DNA of 64,000 bases from Pseudomonas azerbaijanoccidentalis (GCF_019145495.1 NZ_JAHSTU010000010.1:124001-188000); one strand, 5' to 3'; shown: positions 43,213 to 52,999, numbered from the stretch's first letter. Translations and numbers: made by a program. The notes: generated from the sequence alone by a model not told the origin.

Positions 43213-43487
43213 CACAGCACCATGTGCACGAAACCGGTGGCCCGCAGTTCGCTGTTGATGTTGTACAGCTGGTCCTGGTCGGTCGCGACGATGTGCAACT
43301 GAATAGTGGTGTATTTGCCGTTGCTGCTTTGACGCTCGTCCACACGCTCATCGTTGATCTTGGCGTGCTTGCGGACGATGTCGATGATCTTGTCCTTGTT
43401 GCCCACACCCGTGTCGCTGATCACCTTAACCGGGTAATCGGTGGCAGGGAATTCGATCTTAGGCGCCTTTACTTCGGTATCGGTCAT
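43212..43487 (-). CDS. ybeD: DUF493 protein YbeD
   Basis: A 91-residue ferredoxin-like ACT-type protein. The start KIEFPATDYPVKVISDTG and the end YNINSELRATGFVHMVL match DUF493. It is always near lipB in proteobacteria; function is unproven, possibly regulatory. It overlaps lipB by one base. Confidence 0.93.
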   Translation of the reverse strand: MTDTEVKAPKIEFPATDYPVKVISDTGVGNKDKIIDIVRKHAKINDERVDERQSSNGKYTTIQLHIVATDQDQLYNINSELRATGFVHMVL

Positions 43488-43525
43488 GGCGTAACGGCCT
43501 CGTAAGCGTAAGCCGTGGCGACGGC

Positions 43526-43556
43526 AAAGCCCCGCGCCGGATCAGCGCGGGGCTTT
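43526..43556 (-). terminator. hairpin terminator between dacA and ybeD
   Basis: AAAGCCCCGCG pairs with CGCGGGGCTTT; on the minus strand it lies after the dacA stop codon and is followed by GCCG rather than a T-run, so it may be partial. Confidence 0.6.
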
Positions 43557-43570
43557 GCAGGTGCACACTA

Positions 43571-44728
43571 TCAGTTGAACAAGCCGTAGAAGAATAGACG
43601 GATGCTATCCCACATGCGACGGAAGATACCACCCTCTTCGACGCCGTCCAGAGCGATCAGGTCGGCGCTGTGCACCACCTTGTCGTCCAGTTTGACTTCG
43701 ACTTTACCGATCACGTCGCCCTTGGCGATTGGCGCAACCAGTTGCGGGTTCATGGTCATGCTGGCAGCAAGCTTTTTCAGCTGGCCTTTAGGCAGGGTCA
43801 TGGTCAGGTCTTGCGCCAGGCCGGCCTTGACTTGATTGGTGGAGCCTTTCCAGACAGGGGCCTGAGCCAGCTCGGCGCCTTTCTGATAGAAGGTCTGGGT
43901 TTCGAAGAAACGGAAACCGTAGGTCAGCAGCTTCTGGGTCTCGGCGGCGCGAGCCACTTCGCTGTTAGTGCCGAACACCACGGCGATCAGACGCATGCCA
44001 TCACGCACGGCCGAGGACACCATGCAGTAGCCCGCTTCGTCGGTGTGACCGGTTTTCAGACCGTCGACGGTCTTGTCACGCCACAGCAGCAGGTTGCGGT
44101 TCGGTTGCTTGATGCCGTTCCAGAAGAACTCTTTCTGCGAGTAGATCGCATAGTGAGCCGGGTCTTCGTGGATGATCGCGCGAGCCAGCACAGCCATGTC
44201 GTGCGCCGACGAATAGTGCTCTGGGTTCGGCAGGCCGGTCGGGTTCATGAAGTGGCTGTTGGTCATGCCCAGGTCGCCAACGGTTTTGTTCATCATGTCG
44301 GCGAAGGCGTCTTCGCTGCCGGCGATGTGCTCGGAGAGCGCAACACTGGCGTCGTTGCCCGACTGAATGATGATGCCGTGCAGCAGGTCGCTGACAGTCA
44401 CCTGCGAACCAACCTTGATGAACATCCGCGAACCACCGGTACGCCAGGCGTTTTCGCTGACGGTAACCGGATCGTTTTCGCCGATCTGGCCACGACGGAT
44501 TTCCAGCGTCGCAATGTACGCGGTCATCAGCTTGGTCAGGCTGGCAGGCGGCAGACGCTGGTCACCATTGTTTTCGACCAGCACGTTGCCGCTGCTGGCG
44601 TCCATGAGCACGTAGGCCTTGGCGGCCAATTGTGGTGGCGACGGCATCATCTCGACCGCGAAAGCGGCTGGCGAGAGGAGCAGCGGGACTAGCAGGAACA
44701 GGCGTTTGGCAAAGGTGGTGATGTTCAT
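43571..44728 (-). CDS. dacA: D-alanyl-D-alanine carboxypeptidase (PBP5/6 type)
   Basis: A 385-residue low-molecular-weight PBP that removes the terminal D-Ala of pentapeptides. A signal peptide (about 1-24) precedes SLTK (SxxK), SGN (IIQSGNDASVA) and KTG (GLKTGHTDEAG). The C-terminal beta domain and an amphipathic anchor helix (FRRMWDSIRLFFYGLFN) tie it to the membrane. It has its own 185-bp upstream region with no clear promoter. Confidence 0.95.
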   Translation of the reverse strand: MNITTFAKRLFLLVPLLLSPAAFAVEMMPSPPQLAAKAYVLMDASSGNVLVENNGDQRLPPASLTKLMTAYIATLEIRRGQIGENDPVTVSENAWRTGGSRMFIKVGSQVTVSDLLHGIIIQSGNDASVALSEHIAGSEDAFADMMNKTVGDLGMTNSHFMNPTGLPNPEHYSSAHDMAVLARAIIHEDPAHYAIYSQKEFFWNGIKQPNRNLLLWRDKTVDGLKTGHTDEAGYCMVSSAVRDGMRLIAVVFGTNSEVARAAETQKLLTYGFRFFETQTFYQKGAELAQAPVWKGSTNQVKAGLAQDLTMTLPKGQLKKLAASMTMNPQLVAPIAKGDVIGKVEVKLDDKVVHSADLIALDGVEEGGIFRRMWDSIRLFFYGLFN

Positions 44729-44913
44729 CCGTCTCTCGAAATCGCTAATGGAAACTGCCCGAAGGCAAAACTAATCAAATAACCTTCTAACGGGTTATCG
44801 CGTGTTCAGTTGCTCACTCCAGCCACCCTTTGCCGGGCTTTTGTTCTTCAACGAGCCAACAACCTGGTTCACCCCCCAAAACCGCAGATGAACCGTCAAT
44901 CAAGTCTTACGTA

Positions 44914-45924
44914 TTACTCAGTCACAACGCTTGGCGAACCGAGATTGGCCAGCCGCACACTGTTCTGCACCTGCTGGATTTCACCCGGCGAACCGATCGG
45001 CCCCAGGCGCACCCGATGCAGGGTCTGCTGATTGCGCACGATCGAGCTGATGAACACCGGAGCGCTCACCATCCCGCTGAGCTTCGACCTCAGAAGTTCG
45101 GCAGCGTCCGGGTTGGCGAACGCGCCCACCTGCAGATACTGGCCAGACGCTGGTGCAGAAGCGTTTTTTTTTGCGTCGGCAAGTTGAACAGGGACGACGG
45201 CGGCGGCGTGTTGCTGCGGCGGAGGTGTCCATTGTTCGACGGTGCCGGCCGAAGCCGTAATAACCGGCGCGCTATTCTGCGCGACTTGCGGCTCGTTGAG
45301 CATTAAAGGCGCCGGACGGCCTTTGGCGGCCCACCATTGCTGCGGATCGATGCCTTCGACCTTGACCCGCGCGGTACCGGTTTCGGCATAGCCGAGCTTC
45401 TTGGCGGCGGCGTATGACAAATCGATGATGCGGTCCGAGTAGAACGGCCCACGATCGTTGACCCGCAGGATCACGGTCTTGTTGTTGTCCAGGTTGGTCA
45501 CCCGAACGTAACTCGGCAGCGGTAAGGTCTTGTGTGCGGCACTCATGCCATACAGGTCATAGACTTCGCCGTTGGCGGTGTTCTGACCATGGAACTTGGT
45601 GCCGTACCAGGACGCCGTGCCCGATTGCACGTAGGTCTTGGACTCTTGCAGCGGAAAGTAGGTTTTGCCCAGTACCGAGTACGGGGCGGCCTTGTACGGG
45701 CCGGTGTGCAGGGTCGGCGTGGCGTCCGGGATGCGCGACACATCGACGTCCCACCACGGCGCGCCATCCTTGTGAGCGCGGTTGATGTCCAGCCCCGGCG
45801 TCGAGCGCACGGCAGTGGAAGACTTCTGCGCCGGAGTGCGGCTGGTCGAACAACTGGCGACCAGCACTGCCAGCGCGGCAAATGCCATCAGCTTCAGGGG
45901 TTTATTCATAGGCCATGCCCGCAT
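44914..45924 (-). CDS. rlpA: septal-ring lytic transglycosylase RlpA (lipoprotein)
   Basis: A 336-residue lipoprotein with lipobox VASC (Cys25), a double-psi beta-barrel (GTASWYGTKFHGQNTANGE, RVNDRGPFYSDRIIDLSYAA; about residues 95-185) and a C-terminal SPOR domain (about 260-335). In P. aeruginosa RlpA cuts naked glycan strands at the septum and SPOR takes it there. The ATG at 45924 overlaps the mltB stop (TAATG); an ATG at 45909 is the alternative. An A9 run in the linker (45164-45172) is a possible slippage site that would remove SPOR. Confidence 0.93.
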   Translation of the reverse strand: MRAWPMNKPLKLMAFAALAVLVASCSTSRTPAQKSSTAVRSTPGLDINRAHKDGAPWWDVDVSRIPDATPTLHTGPYKAAPYSVLGKTYFPLQESKTYVQSGTASWYGTKFHGQNTANGEVYDLYGMSAAHKTLPLPSYVRVTNLDNNKTVILRVNDRGPFYSDRIIDLSYAAAKKLGYAETGTARVKVEGIDPQQWWAAKGRPAPLMLNEPQVAQNSAPVITASAGTVEQWTPPPQQHAAAVVPVQLADAKKNASAPASGQYLQVGAFANPDAAELLRSKLSGMVSAPVFISSIVRNQQTLHRVRLGPIGSPGEIQQVQNSVRLANLGSPSVVTE

Positions 45925-46934
45925 TACTTGACGCCCCGTGCTTGGACCAGCTGTTCAGACAGTTGATGTACGGCCATGGCGTACATCACGCTGCGGTTAT
46001 AACGCGTGATCGCATAAAAATTCTTCAGGCCCATCCAGTACTCGGGGCCATTGTCGCCTTCCAGTCGGAAGGCGGTAACCGGCATATCATCGCGCAGCGC
46101 ATCATGACTTGACCAGCCCAAGGCCCGCAACTCTCCAACGGTTTTAGTCGGCTCGATGCCGGTGGTCAAACCTTCATCCACCTGATCGCCCCGCACATCG
46201 GCACGACTGACCACCGGTTCGCCGGCGACCCAGCCATGACGCTTGAAGTAGCTGGCGACGCTACCGATGGCATCGTCCGGGTTGTTCCAGATATTGATGT
46301 GGCCGTCGCCGTCGAAATCCACCGCATAGGCGCGAAAGCTGCTGGGCATGAACTGCGGCAGCCCCATCGCCCCGGCGTAAGAGCCTTTGAGGGTCAACGG
46401 GTCGACCTGTTCTTCACGGGCCAGCAGCAGGAACTCACGCAATTCCTTGCGGAAAAATTCGGCACGGGGAGGATAGTCGAAACCCAGGGTCGACAAGGCA
46501 TCGATTACCCGAAAATTGCCGGTATTGCGGCCGAAAAAGGTCTCAACGCCGATGATCGAGACAATTACCTGGGCCGGTACGCCGTATTCCTGTTCCGCTC
46601 GGGCCAGCACTGCTTCGTGCTGACGCCAGAAGTCCACACCGCGGGCAATGCGCGCATCGGTGATGAACATCGGGCGGTATTCGTTCCACTGTTTGACCCG
46701 CTCGGCGGGTTTCGAAATGGCGTCCAGGATCGACTGTTTGCGCTCGGCTTCGCGGAACACGCCCATCAACTGTTCACCGGCGAAACCGTAGTCGCGGGTC
46801 ATTTCACCAACGAACTCGGCCACTTGCGGTGAGCCTTCGTAATCGCCGGCCAACGCGTCCTGCGCAGTGCCAAGGATGCTTACCAGGCCGACCCACGGCG
46901 CATATCGAGTCGCCCAGCCACGCATTACTTGCAT
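45924..46934 (-). CDS. mltB: lytic murein transglycosylase B
   Basis: A 336-residue family-3 lytic transglycosylase. The catalytic Glu131 is in IGVETFFGRNTG; GSYAGAMGLPQFMPSSFR and VDFDGDGHINIWN are conserved. It has a Sec-type signal peptide (cleaved near ALA-GDY) with no lipobox cysteine, so it is soluble rather than anchored. The ATG at 46934 is preceded by AAGGTGAAGAG. It sits between rodA and rlpA in the wall-growth block. Confidence 0.93.
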   Translation of the reverse strand: MQVMRGWATRYAPWVGLVSILGTAQDALAGDYEGSPQVAEFVGEMTRDYGFAGEQLMGVFREAERKQSILDAISKPAERVKQWNEYRPMFITDARIARGVDFWRQHEAVLARAEQEYGVPAQVIVSIIGVETFFGRNTGNFRVIDALSTLGFDYPPRAEFFRKELREFLLLAREEQVDPLTLKGSYAGAMGLPQFMPSSFRAYAVDFDGDGHINIWNNPDDAIGSVASYFKRHGWVAGEPVVSRADVRGDQVDEGLTTGIEPTKTVGELRALGWSSHDALRDDMPVTAFRLEGDNGPEYWMGLKNFYAITRYNRSVMYAMAVHQLSEQLVQARGVK

Positions 46935-46951
46935 TGAACTCTTCACCTTAT

Positions 46952-48094
46952 TCAAACCTGCGCGATCCACTTACGATGGGTATGGATCGACATCAAAACC
47001 CCAAACGCTGACAGCAGCGTCACCAGCGAAGTTCCTCCGTAGCTAATGAACGGCAACGGCACCCCCACCACCGGCAACAAGCCGCTGACCATACCGATAT
47101 TGACGAAAACATAAACAAAAAACGTCATGGTCAACGCGCCGGCCAGCAATTTGCCAAACAATGTCTGGGCCTGGGCGGTAATCACCAGCCCGCGCCCGAT
47201 CAACAGCAGATAGATCAGCAACAGGGCGCAAATGCCCACCAGGCCGAACTCTTCACCCATCACCGCAATAATGAAGTCGGTGTGGCTTTCCGGGAGGAAG
47301 TCCAGGTGCGACTGGGTCCCCAGGAGCCAGCCCTTGCCGAACACGCCGCCGGAACCGATGGCGGCCTTCGACTGAATGATGTTCCAGCCTGTGCCCAGCG
47401 GGTCGCTCTCCGGATCGAGGAACGTCAGGACTCGCTGCTTTTGGTAATCGTGCATGACGAAGTACCACATGGCGACAGACACCGGCACAGCGGCGGCGAG
47501 CACGCTGAGGATCCAGCGCCAGCGCAGCCCCCCCATGAACAGCACGAAGGCGCCACCGGCCAGAATCAATAGTGACGTGCCGAGGTCCGGTTGGCGCACG
47601 ATCAATATGAACGGAACACCGATCAACAGCAGACTGATGCCCACATGTTTGAGTTGCGGCGGCAGCGTGCGTTTGGACAGATACCAGGCGATAGTCGCCG
47701 GCATCAGGATCTTCATGAACTCCGATGGCTGGAAGCGGATGACACCGGGGATGTTGATCCAGCGCGTGGCGCCCATGGCGTTGTGGCCCATCACATCCAC
47801 CACTATCAACAACAGCACGCCGATCACATACCCGACCGGTACCCAACGGGCCATGAAACGGGGTTCGAACTGGGCGATGACGATCATCGACACCAGGCCA
47901 ATACCGAACGAAGTGGCTTGTTTGGCCAGCAGATCCCAGCTCTTGCCACTGGCCGAATACAGCACGAACAGGCTGCCAGCGGCGAGCGTCAGCAGCAGAA
48001 TCAGCAGCGGTCCGTCGATGTGCAGGCGTTGCAACAGCGTCGCGCGACGCCGCATCACATCCTCGCTGGAGAGCATGCGATCAAAATTATTCAT
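46952..48094 (-). CDS. rodA: RodA peptidoglycan glycosyltransferase
   Basis: A 380-residue SEDS polymerase of the elongasome. Ten transmembrane helices; the key motifs are INIPGVIRFQPSEFMK, RQPDLGTSLL, the catalytic-loop region HTDFIIAVMGEEFG and LPFISYGGTS. The ATG at 48094 overlaps the mrdA stop by 8 bases, so it is made together with its partner PBP2. The earlier in-frame start is inside mrdA and unlikely. Confidence 0.96.
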   Translation of the reverse strand: MNNFDRMLSSEDVMRRRATLLQRLHIDGPLLILLLTLAAGSLFVLYSASGKSWDLLAKQATSFGIGLVSMIVIAQFEPRFMARWVPVGYVIGVLLLIVVDVMGHNAMGATRWINIPGVIRFQPSEFMKILMPATIAWYLSKRTLPPQLKHVGISLLLIGVPFILIVRQPDLGTSLLILAGGAFVLFMGGLRWRWILSVLAAAVPVSVAMWYFVMHDYQKQRVLTFLDPESDPLGTGWNIIQSKAAIGSGGVFGKGWLLGTQSHLDFLPESHTDFIIAVMGEEFGLVGICALLLIYLLLIGRGLVITAQAQTLFGKLLAGALTMTFFVYVFVNIGMVSGLLPVVGVPLPFISYGGTSLVTLLSAFGVLMSIHTHRKWIAQV

Positions 48095-49982
48095 CACGGG
48101 CAGTAGCCTCTGCACTGATAGGGTTGGCGTACTCGGCTTTGAGGTGGCCGTCCTGATCCAACAGCCACGCATCCATGATCTGACGTACGACCGGTGCAGC
48201 CACGCCAGAGCCCGACTCACCGTTCTCGACCATCACCGAGACCACGATTTTCGGATCGTCGGCCGGTGCGAAGCCAACGAACAAAGCGTGGTCGCGATGG
48301 CGTTCCTGAACCTTGGAGCGGTCGTATTTCTCGCCCTGCTTGATCGCGACCACCTGAGCCGTACCACTTTTGCCGGCAATGCGGTATTGCGCACCAATCG
48401 AGGCCTTGCGTGCAGTCCCTCGGGCACCGTGCATAACCTGCTGCATGCCATGGTTCACTCGGGTCCAGTCCGCCGGGTCGCGCAGGATGATGTCCGGCAT
48501 CGGGTTATGATCCACCGGCTTCTCGCCTTCGATGGTCTTGGCCAGGTGCGGACGGTTCCAGATCCCTTTGTTGGCCACCAGCGCAGTGGCCTGGGCCAGT
48601 TGCAACGGCGTCGACTGCATGTAGCCCTGACCGATCCCGAGAATCAGCGTCTCCCCCGGGAACCACGCCTGACGACGTGTTGCACGCTTCCACTCTCGCG
48701 TCGGCATCAGGCCTGGCGACTCTTCGAACATATCCAGGGAAACCTTCTGGCCGATGCCGAACTTGGTCATGTAGGCCGACAGCCGATCGATCCCCAGCTT
48801 ATGCGCCAGGTCATAGAAGTAGGTGTCGTTGGACCGCATGATCGCCGTATCGAGGTCGACGAAGCCGTCGCCGGTACGGTTCCAGTTGCGATACTTGTGA
48901 TCGTAGTTGGGCAGCATGTAGTAGCCCGGGTCGAACACCCGGGACGAAGCTGTCACCACGCCCGCGTCCAGACCGGCAATCGCCACCGCCGGCTTGATCG
49001 TCGAACCCGGCGGATACAGGCCGCGCAGCACGCGGTTGAACAGCGGTCGGTCGATGGAATCGCGCAGCTCGGAATAAGCCTTGAAGCTGATCCCAGTGAC
49101 GAACAGGTTCGGATCGAAACTCGGCTGGCTGACCATCGCCAGCACTTCACCGGTTTTCGGGTCCAATGCCACGACAGCGCCGCGACGCCCGCCGAGTGCG
49201 GCTTCGGCGGCTTCCTGCAATTTGATGTCCAGGCTCAGAACGATGTCCTTGCCGGGAATCGGATCGGTACGCTTGAGCACCCGCAAAACGCGGCCGCGAG
49301 CGTTGGTTTCCACTTCCTCGTAACCCACCTGGCCGTGCAGTTCGGGCTCGTAGAAACGCTCGATACCGGTTTTGCCGATGTGGTGGGTGCCGCTGTAATT
49401 GACCGGATCGAGGGTCTTGAGCTCTTTCTCGTTGATCCGCCCCATGTAACCCACCGAGTGCGCGAAATGCGCGCCCTGCGGATAGTGGCGAACCAGCTGC
49501 GCAACCACTTCCACACCTGGCAGGCGGAACTGGTTAACGGCGATCCGGGCGATCTGTTCTTCGGTCAGCTCAAACAGGATCGGCACCGGCTCGAACGGCC
49601 GGCGCCCCTGACGCATGCGCTTCTCGAAAATCACCCGGTCCTCGGGCGTCATCTCCAGCACTTCAACGATGACGTCGAGCACTTGCTGCCAATCGCCGGA
49701 CCGTTCGCGAGTCATGCTCAGGCTGAAACTCGGCCGGTTGTCGGCGATCACCACGCCGTTACGGTCGAAAATCAAGCCACGGGTCGGCGGAATCGGCTGC
49801 ACATGGACGCGGTTGTTTTCCGACAGGGTCGAGTGATACTCGTACTGGATCACCTGCAGGAAATACAAACGCGCGATCAGCACGCCGATCAGCGCCACCA
49901 CCGCAATTGCCCCGAACACGACGCGGCCACGCACCAGACGGGCGTCTTTTTCGTGGTCCTTGATGCGGATCGGCTGAGGCAT
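48087..49982 (-). CDS. mrdA: penicillin-binding protein 2
   Basis: A 631-residue transpeptidase for cell elongation, partner of RodA. One transmembrane helix (VVFGAIAVVALIGVLIARLYFL), then the PBP dimer domain and the transpeptidase with Ser327 in PGSTIK, SxN near MRSNDTYFYDLA and KSGTAQ. Start at the ATG at 49982, 10 bases after rlmH. Confidence 0.96.
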   Translation of the reverse strand: MPQPIRIKDHEKDARLVRGRVVFGAIAVVALIGVLIARLYFLQVIQYEYHSTLSENNRVHVQPIPPTRGLIFDRNGVVIADNRPSFSLSMTRERSGDWQQVLDVIVEVLEMTPEDRVIFEKRMRQGRRPFEPVPILFELTEEQIARIAVNQFRLPGVEVVAQLVRHYPQGAHFAHSVGYMGRINEKELKTLDPVNYSGTHHIGKTGIERFYEPELHGQVGYEEVETNARGRVLRVLKRTDPIPGKDIVLSLDIKLQEAAEAALGGRRGAVVALDPKTGEVLAMVSQPSFDPNLFVTGISFKAYSELRDSIDRPLFNRVLRGLYPPGSTIKPAVAIAGLDAGVVTASSRVFDPGYYMLPNYDHKYRNWNRTGDGFVDLDTAIMRSNDTYFYDLAHKLGIDRLSAYMTKFGIGQKVSLDMFEESPGLMPTREWKRATRRQAWFPGETLILGIGQGYMQSTPLQLAQATALVANKGIWNRPHLAKTIEGEKPVDHNPMPDIILRDPADWTRVNHGMQQVMHGARGTARKASIGAQYRIAGKSGTAQVVAIKQGEKYDRSKVQERHRDHALFVGFAPADDPKIVVSVMVENGESGSGVAAPVVRQIMDAWLLDQDGHLKAEYANPISAEATARDE

Positions 49983-49992
49983 GAGGGCAGAA

Positions 49993-50460
49993 CTACTTGT
50001 GGTAAGGGTGGCCGGACAGGACTGTCCAGGCACGATACAGCTGTTCGCCGATCAGGATTCGCACCAACGGGTGCGGCAACGTCAACGGCGAGAGCGACCA
50101 ACGCTGATCGGCACGGGCACAGACTTCCGGCGCCAGCCCCTCGGGGCCGCCGACCATGAAGTTGACGGTGCGCGAGTCCAGCCGCCAGCGATCGAGTTCG
50201 ACCGCCAGTTGCTCGGTACTCCAGGGCTTGCCGTGAACTTCGAGGGTGACGACACGCTCGTTCGGCCCGACCTTGGCCAGCATGGCTTCGCCTTCCTGAC
50301 GGATAAAGCGCGCCACGTCGGCGTTCTTGCCGCGGGTGTTGAGCGGAATTTCCACCAGTTCCAGCGCCAGCTCGGACGGAAGACGCTTGGCATATTCGTG
50401 CCAGCCTTCTTCCACCCACTTGGGCATGCGAGAACCGACGGCGATCAGTCGCAGTCGCAC
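49993..50460 (-). CDS. rlmH: 23S rRNA (pseudouridine1915-N3)-methyltransferase RlmH
   Basis: A 155-residue SPOUT methyltransferase. The start MRLRLIAVGSRMPKWVEEG and the SAM-knot region NFMVGGPEGLAPEV, then SLSPLTLPHPLVRILIGEQLYRAW, match RlmH fully. It acts on assembled 70S ribosomes. Nine bases separate it from rsfS. Confidence 0.96.
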   Translation of the reverse strand: MRLRLIAVGSRMPKWVEEGWHEYAKRLPSELALELVEIPLNTRGKNADVARFIRQEGEAMLAKVGPNERVVTLEVHGKPWSTEQLAVELDRWRLDSRTVNFMVGGPEGLAPEVCARADQRWSLSPLTLPHPLVRILIGEQLYRAWTVLSGHPYHK

Positions 50461-50469
50461 AGCCGTTCC

Positions 50470-50964
50470 TTATTCCTGGTCTTTGTTGAGCTTGTTGAAA
50501 TGCTCGTGACCAACTTCAGGGCTGTGGTGTTTGCCGTCGGCGGCACGGCTCTGCTCGGCACCTTTCCACAGGCGCTCCAGGTCGTAGAACTGACGGGCGT
50601 TGGAAGTCATCATGTGAACGATCACGTCGTCCATGTCCAGCAACACCCAGTCGCTGTCGCCCTTGCCTTCTTCACCCAGAGGCTTGATGCCCAGGGCTTT
50701 GACGGCTTCGCGAACTTTGTCCAGCATCGCGCCGATCTGGCGGTTGGAGGTACCGGTCGCGATGATCATGAAGTCGGTGATGCTCTGCTTGTCGCGAACG
50801 TCGATGACCAGAACGTCCTGGGCCTTGACGTCTTCCAGAGCGGCTACGGCGATCTTGACCAGCTCGTCACCTTTAGGCGGCTCGGCAGCGAGGACTTTCT
50901 CAGGCAGCGGAGCACTCTTGAACGTGCCTTTGCGTTTTACTTTGCTTTCGTTGTTGCTCGTCAT
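50470..50964 (-). CDS. rsfS: ribosome silencing factor RsfS
   Basis: A 164-residue protein that binds L14 and blocks subunit joining in stationary phase. The core VLVIDVRDKQSITDFMIIA and SDWVLLDMDDVIVHMM are conserved. The tail (KGAEQSRAADGKHHSPEV) is longer than in E. coli. The ATG at 50964 was preferred over the earlier start at 51030. Confidence 0.95.
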   Translation of the reverse strand: MTSNNESKVKRKGTFKSAPLPEKVLAAEPPKGDELVKIAVAALEDVKAQDVLVIDVRDKQSITDFMIIATGTSNRQIGAMLDKVREAVKALGIKPLGEEGKGDSDWVLLDMDDVIVHMMTSNARQFYDLERLWKGAEQSRAADGKHHSPEVGHEHFNKLNKDQE

Positions 50965-51036
50965 ATAAAACTCGTTTTGCTCGTATGTTCGGGGCTTCGG
51001 TACACGTTGTTGCCACGTGCCTTGAAGCACTCCTAT

Positions 51037-51726
51037 TCAGTTCGACGCACGGTAGAGACCGTGCGCATCGATGTAGGCCAGGACCGCGTCGGGCACCAGG
51101 AAACGTACCGACTTACCGCTGGCCAGCAGTTGACGGATCTGGGTGGCGGATACCGCGAGCGGTGTCTGCCAGACGAATGCAATCTGTCCGCTCGGCCCTT
51201 TGAGGGCCAGCGGGTCGCTCACCGAGCGCGCTGCCAGCAGGTTGCGCAAGGCATCCGGCGGTTCGCTGTCGGCATCCGGGCGTTGCAACACCAGGATATG
51301 GCAATGCTGGAGCAACTCTTCCCAGCGGTGCCAAGTGGGCAGGCCGCAAAAAGCGTCCCAGCCCAAAAGCAGAAAAACCTGGTCGGACACGGCCAGTTCG
51401 GCGCGCATCAGTTCCAGGGTATCAATGGTGTAGGACGGTTTGTCCCGCTGCAATTCGCGGGCGTCCACCACCAACGGCGCCACACCGGCCACCGCGCACT
51501 CGACCATCGCCAGACGGTCTTGCGCCGAAACCTGCGGCGTATCCCGATGAGGCGGCCTGGCACTGGGTGTCAGGCGCAGCTCATCGAGCGCCAGGGTTTC
51601 GGCGACTTCCAGCGCACCACGCAAATGGCCGATGTGCACCGGATCGAAGGTTCCGCCCAGTACACCAATGCGCCGAGGTACGGGCTCGCTGGCAGTCAAC
51701 GGGGCTGACGGGTCGAGGTCGCCCAA
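51037..51726 (-). CDS. nadD: nicotinate-nucleotide adenylyltransferase NadD
   Basis: A 229-residue enzyme that adenylylates nicotinate mononucleotide for NAD synthesis. The nucleotide-binding motif GGTFDPVHIGHL and the late SATQIRQLLASGKSVRFLVP are typical. The start is uncertain: a TTG at 51726, one base past the proA stop, has AGGAG ten bases upstream, while ATG/GTG at 51759/51762 lie inside proA with poor sites. All choices add some residues before the usual beginning (RRIGVLGG). Confidence 0.9.
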   Translation of the reverse strand: MGDLDPSAPLTASEPVPRRIGVLGGTFDPVHIGHLRGALEVAETLALDELRLTPSARPPHRDTPQVSAQDRLAMVECAVAGVAPLVVDARELQRDKPSYTIDTLELMRAELAVSDQVFLLLGWDAFCGLPTWHRWEELLQHCHILVLQRPDADSEPPDALRNLLAARSVSDPLALKGPSGQIAFVWQTPLAVSATQIRQLLASGKSVRFLVPDAVLAYIDAHGLYRASN

Positions 51727-51727
51727 G

Positions 51728-52999
51728 TCAGACCGGCTCCTGTCCGCGCAACTGGCCATCACCGACCACGATGTACTTCTCGCAGGTCAGACCTTCGAGG
51801 CCGACCGGGCCGCGGGCGTGCAGCTTATCAGTAGAAATGCCGATCTCCGCACCCAATCCGTATTCAAAGCCATCGGCGAAGCAGGTCGGGGTGTTGATCA
51901 TCACCGACGACGAATCGACTTCAGCCACGAAACGCCGGGTGTCGCCCTGGTGTTCGCTGACAATCGAATCGGTGTGGTGCGAGCCGTAATGGTTGATGTG
52001 CTCGATGGCCTCGCCCAGCCCGTCGACCACGCGGATCGACAAAATGGCATCCAGGTACTCGGTGCTCCAGTCTTCTTCGCTGGCCGGTACCGCATCGATA
52101 ATTGCCCGGGTACGCTCGCAGCCGCGCAGCTCAACGCCTTTTTCGCGGAACTGAGCGGCCATCGACGGCAGGAAATCTTTGGCAACGGTTTGATCGACCA
52201 GCAAGGTTTCCATGGCACCGCAGATGCCATAACGATAAGTCTTGGCGTTGAACGCGATGCGCTGGGCTTTCGCCAGGTCGGCGTGCTCACTCACGTATAC
52301 GTGGCAGATGCCGTCCAGGTGCTTGATCACCGGCACGCGGGCGTCACGGCTGACGCGCTCGATCAGGCCACGGCCGCCGCGCGGCACGATGACATCGACG
52401 TATTCAGGCATGGTAATCAGCGCGCCAACGGCGGCACGGTCGGTGGTTTCGACCACTTGCACAACGGCCGCCGGCAGATCAGCCTCGGCCAGACCGCGTT
52501 GAATACAGGCCGCGATGGCCCGATTGGAGTGAATCGCCTCGGAGCCGCCACGCAGGATGGTCGCGTTACCGGACTTCAGGCACAGGCTCGCGGCATCGAT
52601 GGTCACGTTCGGACGGGACTCGTAGATGATCCCGATCACGCCCAAGGGCACGCGCATCTTGCCGACCTGAATGCCCGACGGACGGAAACTCATGTCACGG
52701 ATCGCGCCAACCGGGTCCGGCAGCGCAGCCACTTGGCGCAAACCAACGATCATGCCGTCGATACGCGCCGGGGTCAGCGCCAGACGCTCAAGCAGCGCCG
52801 GCTCCAGACCATTGGCGCGACCGGCGGCCAGGTCCTGTTCATTGGCTGCGGTCAGCTCGGCGCGGGCGGCGTCCAACGCGTTGGCGGCAGCCTGCAGGGC
52901 GCGGTTTTTCTGCGCAGTGCTGGCGCGGCCAATCACGCGCGAAGCTTCGCGGGCGGCGCGACCCAAGCGGGTCATGTAGTCAAGAACGGACTCAGTCAT
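51728..52999 (-). CDS. proA: gamma-glutamyl phosphate reductase
   Basis: A 423-residue enzyme of proline synthesis reducing gamma-glutamyl phosphate. The start MTESVLDYMTRLGRAARE, the motifs PLGVIGIIYESRPNVTIDAA and LKSGNATILRGGSEA, and the cysteine region YGICGAMETLLV are present. It heads the minus-strand block, 190 bp from the divergent DNA glycosylase gene. Confidence 0.96.
   Translation of the reverse strand: MTESVLDYMTRLGRAAREASRVIGRASTAQKNRALQAAANALDAARAELTAANEQDLAAGRANGLEPALLERLALTPARIDGMIVGLRQVAALPDPVGAIRDMSFRPSGIQVGKMRVPLGVIGIIYESRPNVTIDAASLCLKSGNATILRGGSEAIHSNRAIAACIQRGLAEADLPAAVVQVVETTDRAAVGALITMPEYVDVIVPRGGRGLIERVSRDARVPVIKHLDGICHVYVSEHADLAKAQRIAFNAKTYRYGICGAMETLLVDQTVAKDFLPSMAAQFREKGVELRGCERTRAIIDAVPASEEDWSTEYLDAILSIRVVDGLGEAIEHINHYGSHHTDSIVSEHQGDTRRFVAEVDSSSVMINTPTCFADGFEYGLGAEIGISTDKLHARGPVGLEGLTCEKYIVVGDGQLRGQEPV

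Noticed and set aside
47454..50159. 901-codon plus-strand frame across rodA, mrdA and rlmH
   Set aside because: Antisense to three firmly identified genes and with no domain; a composition artefact.
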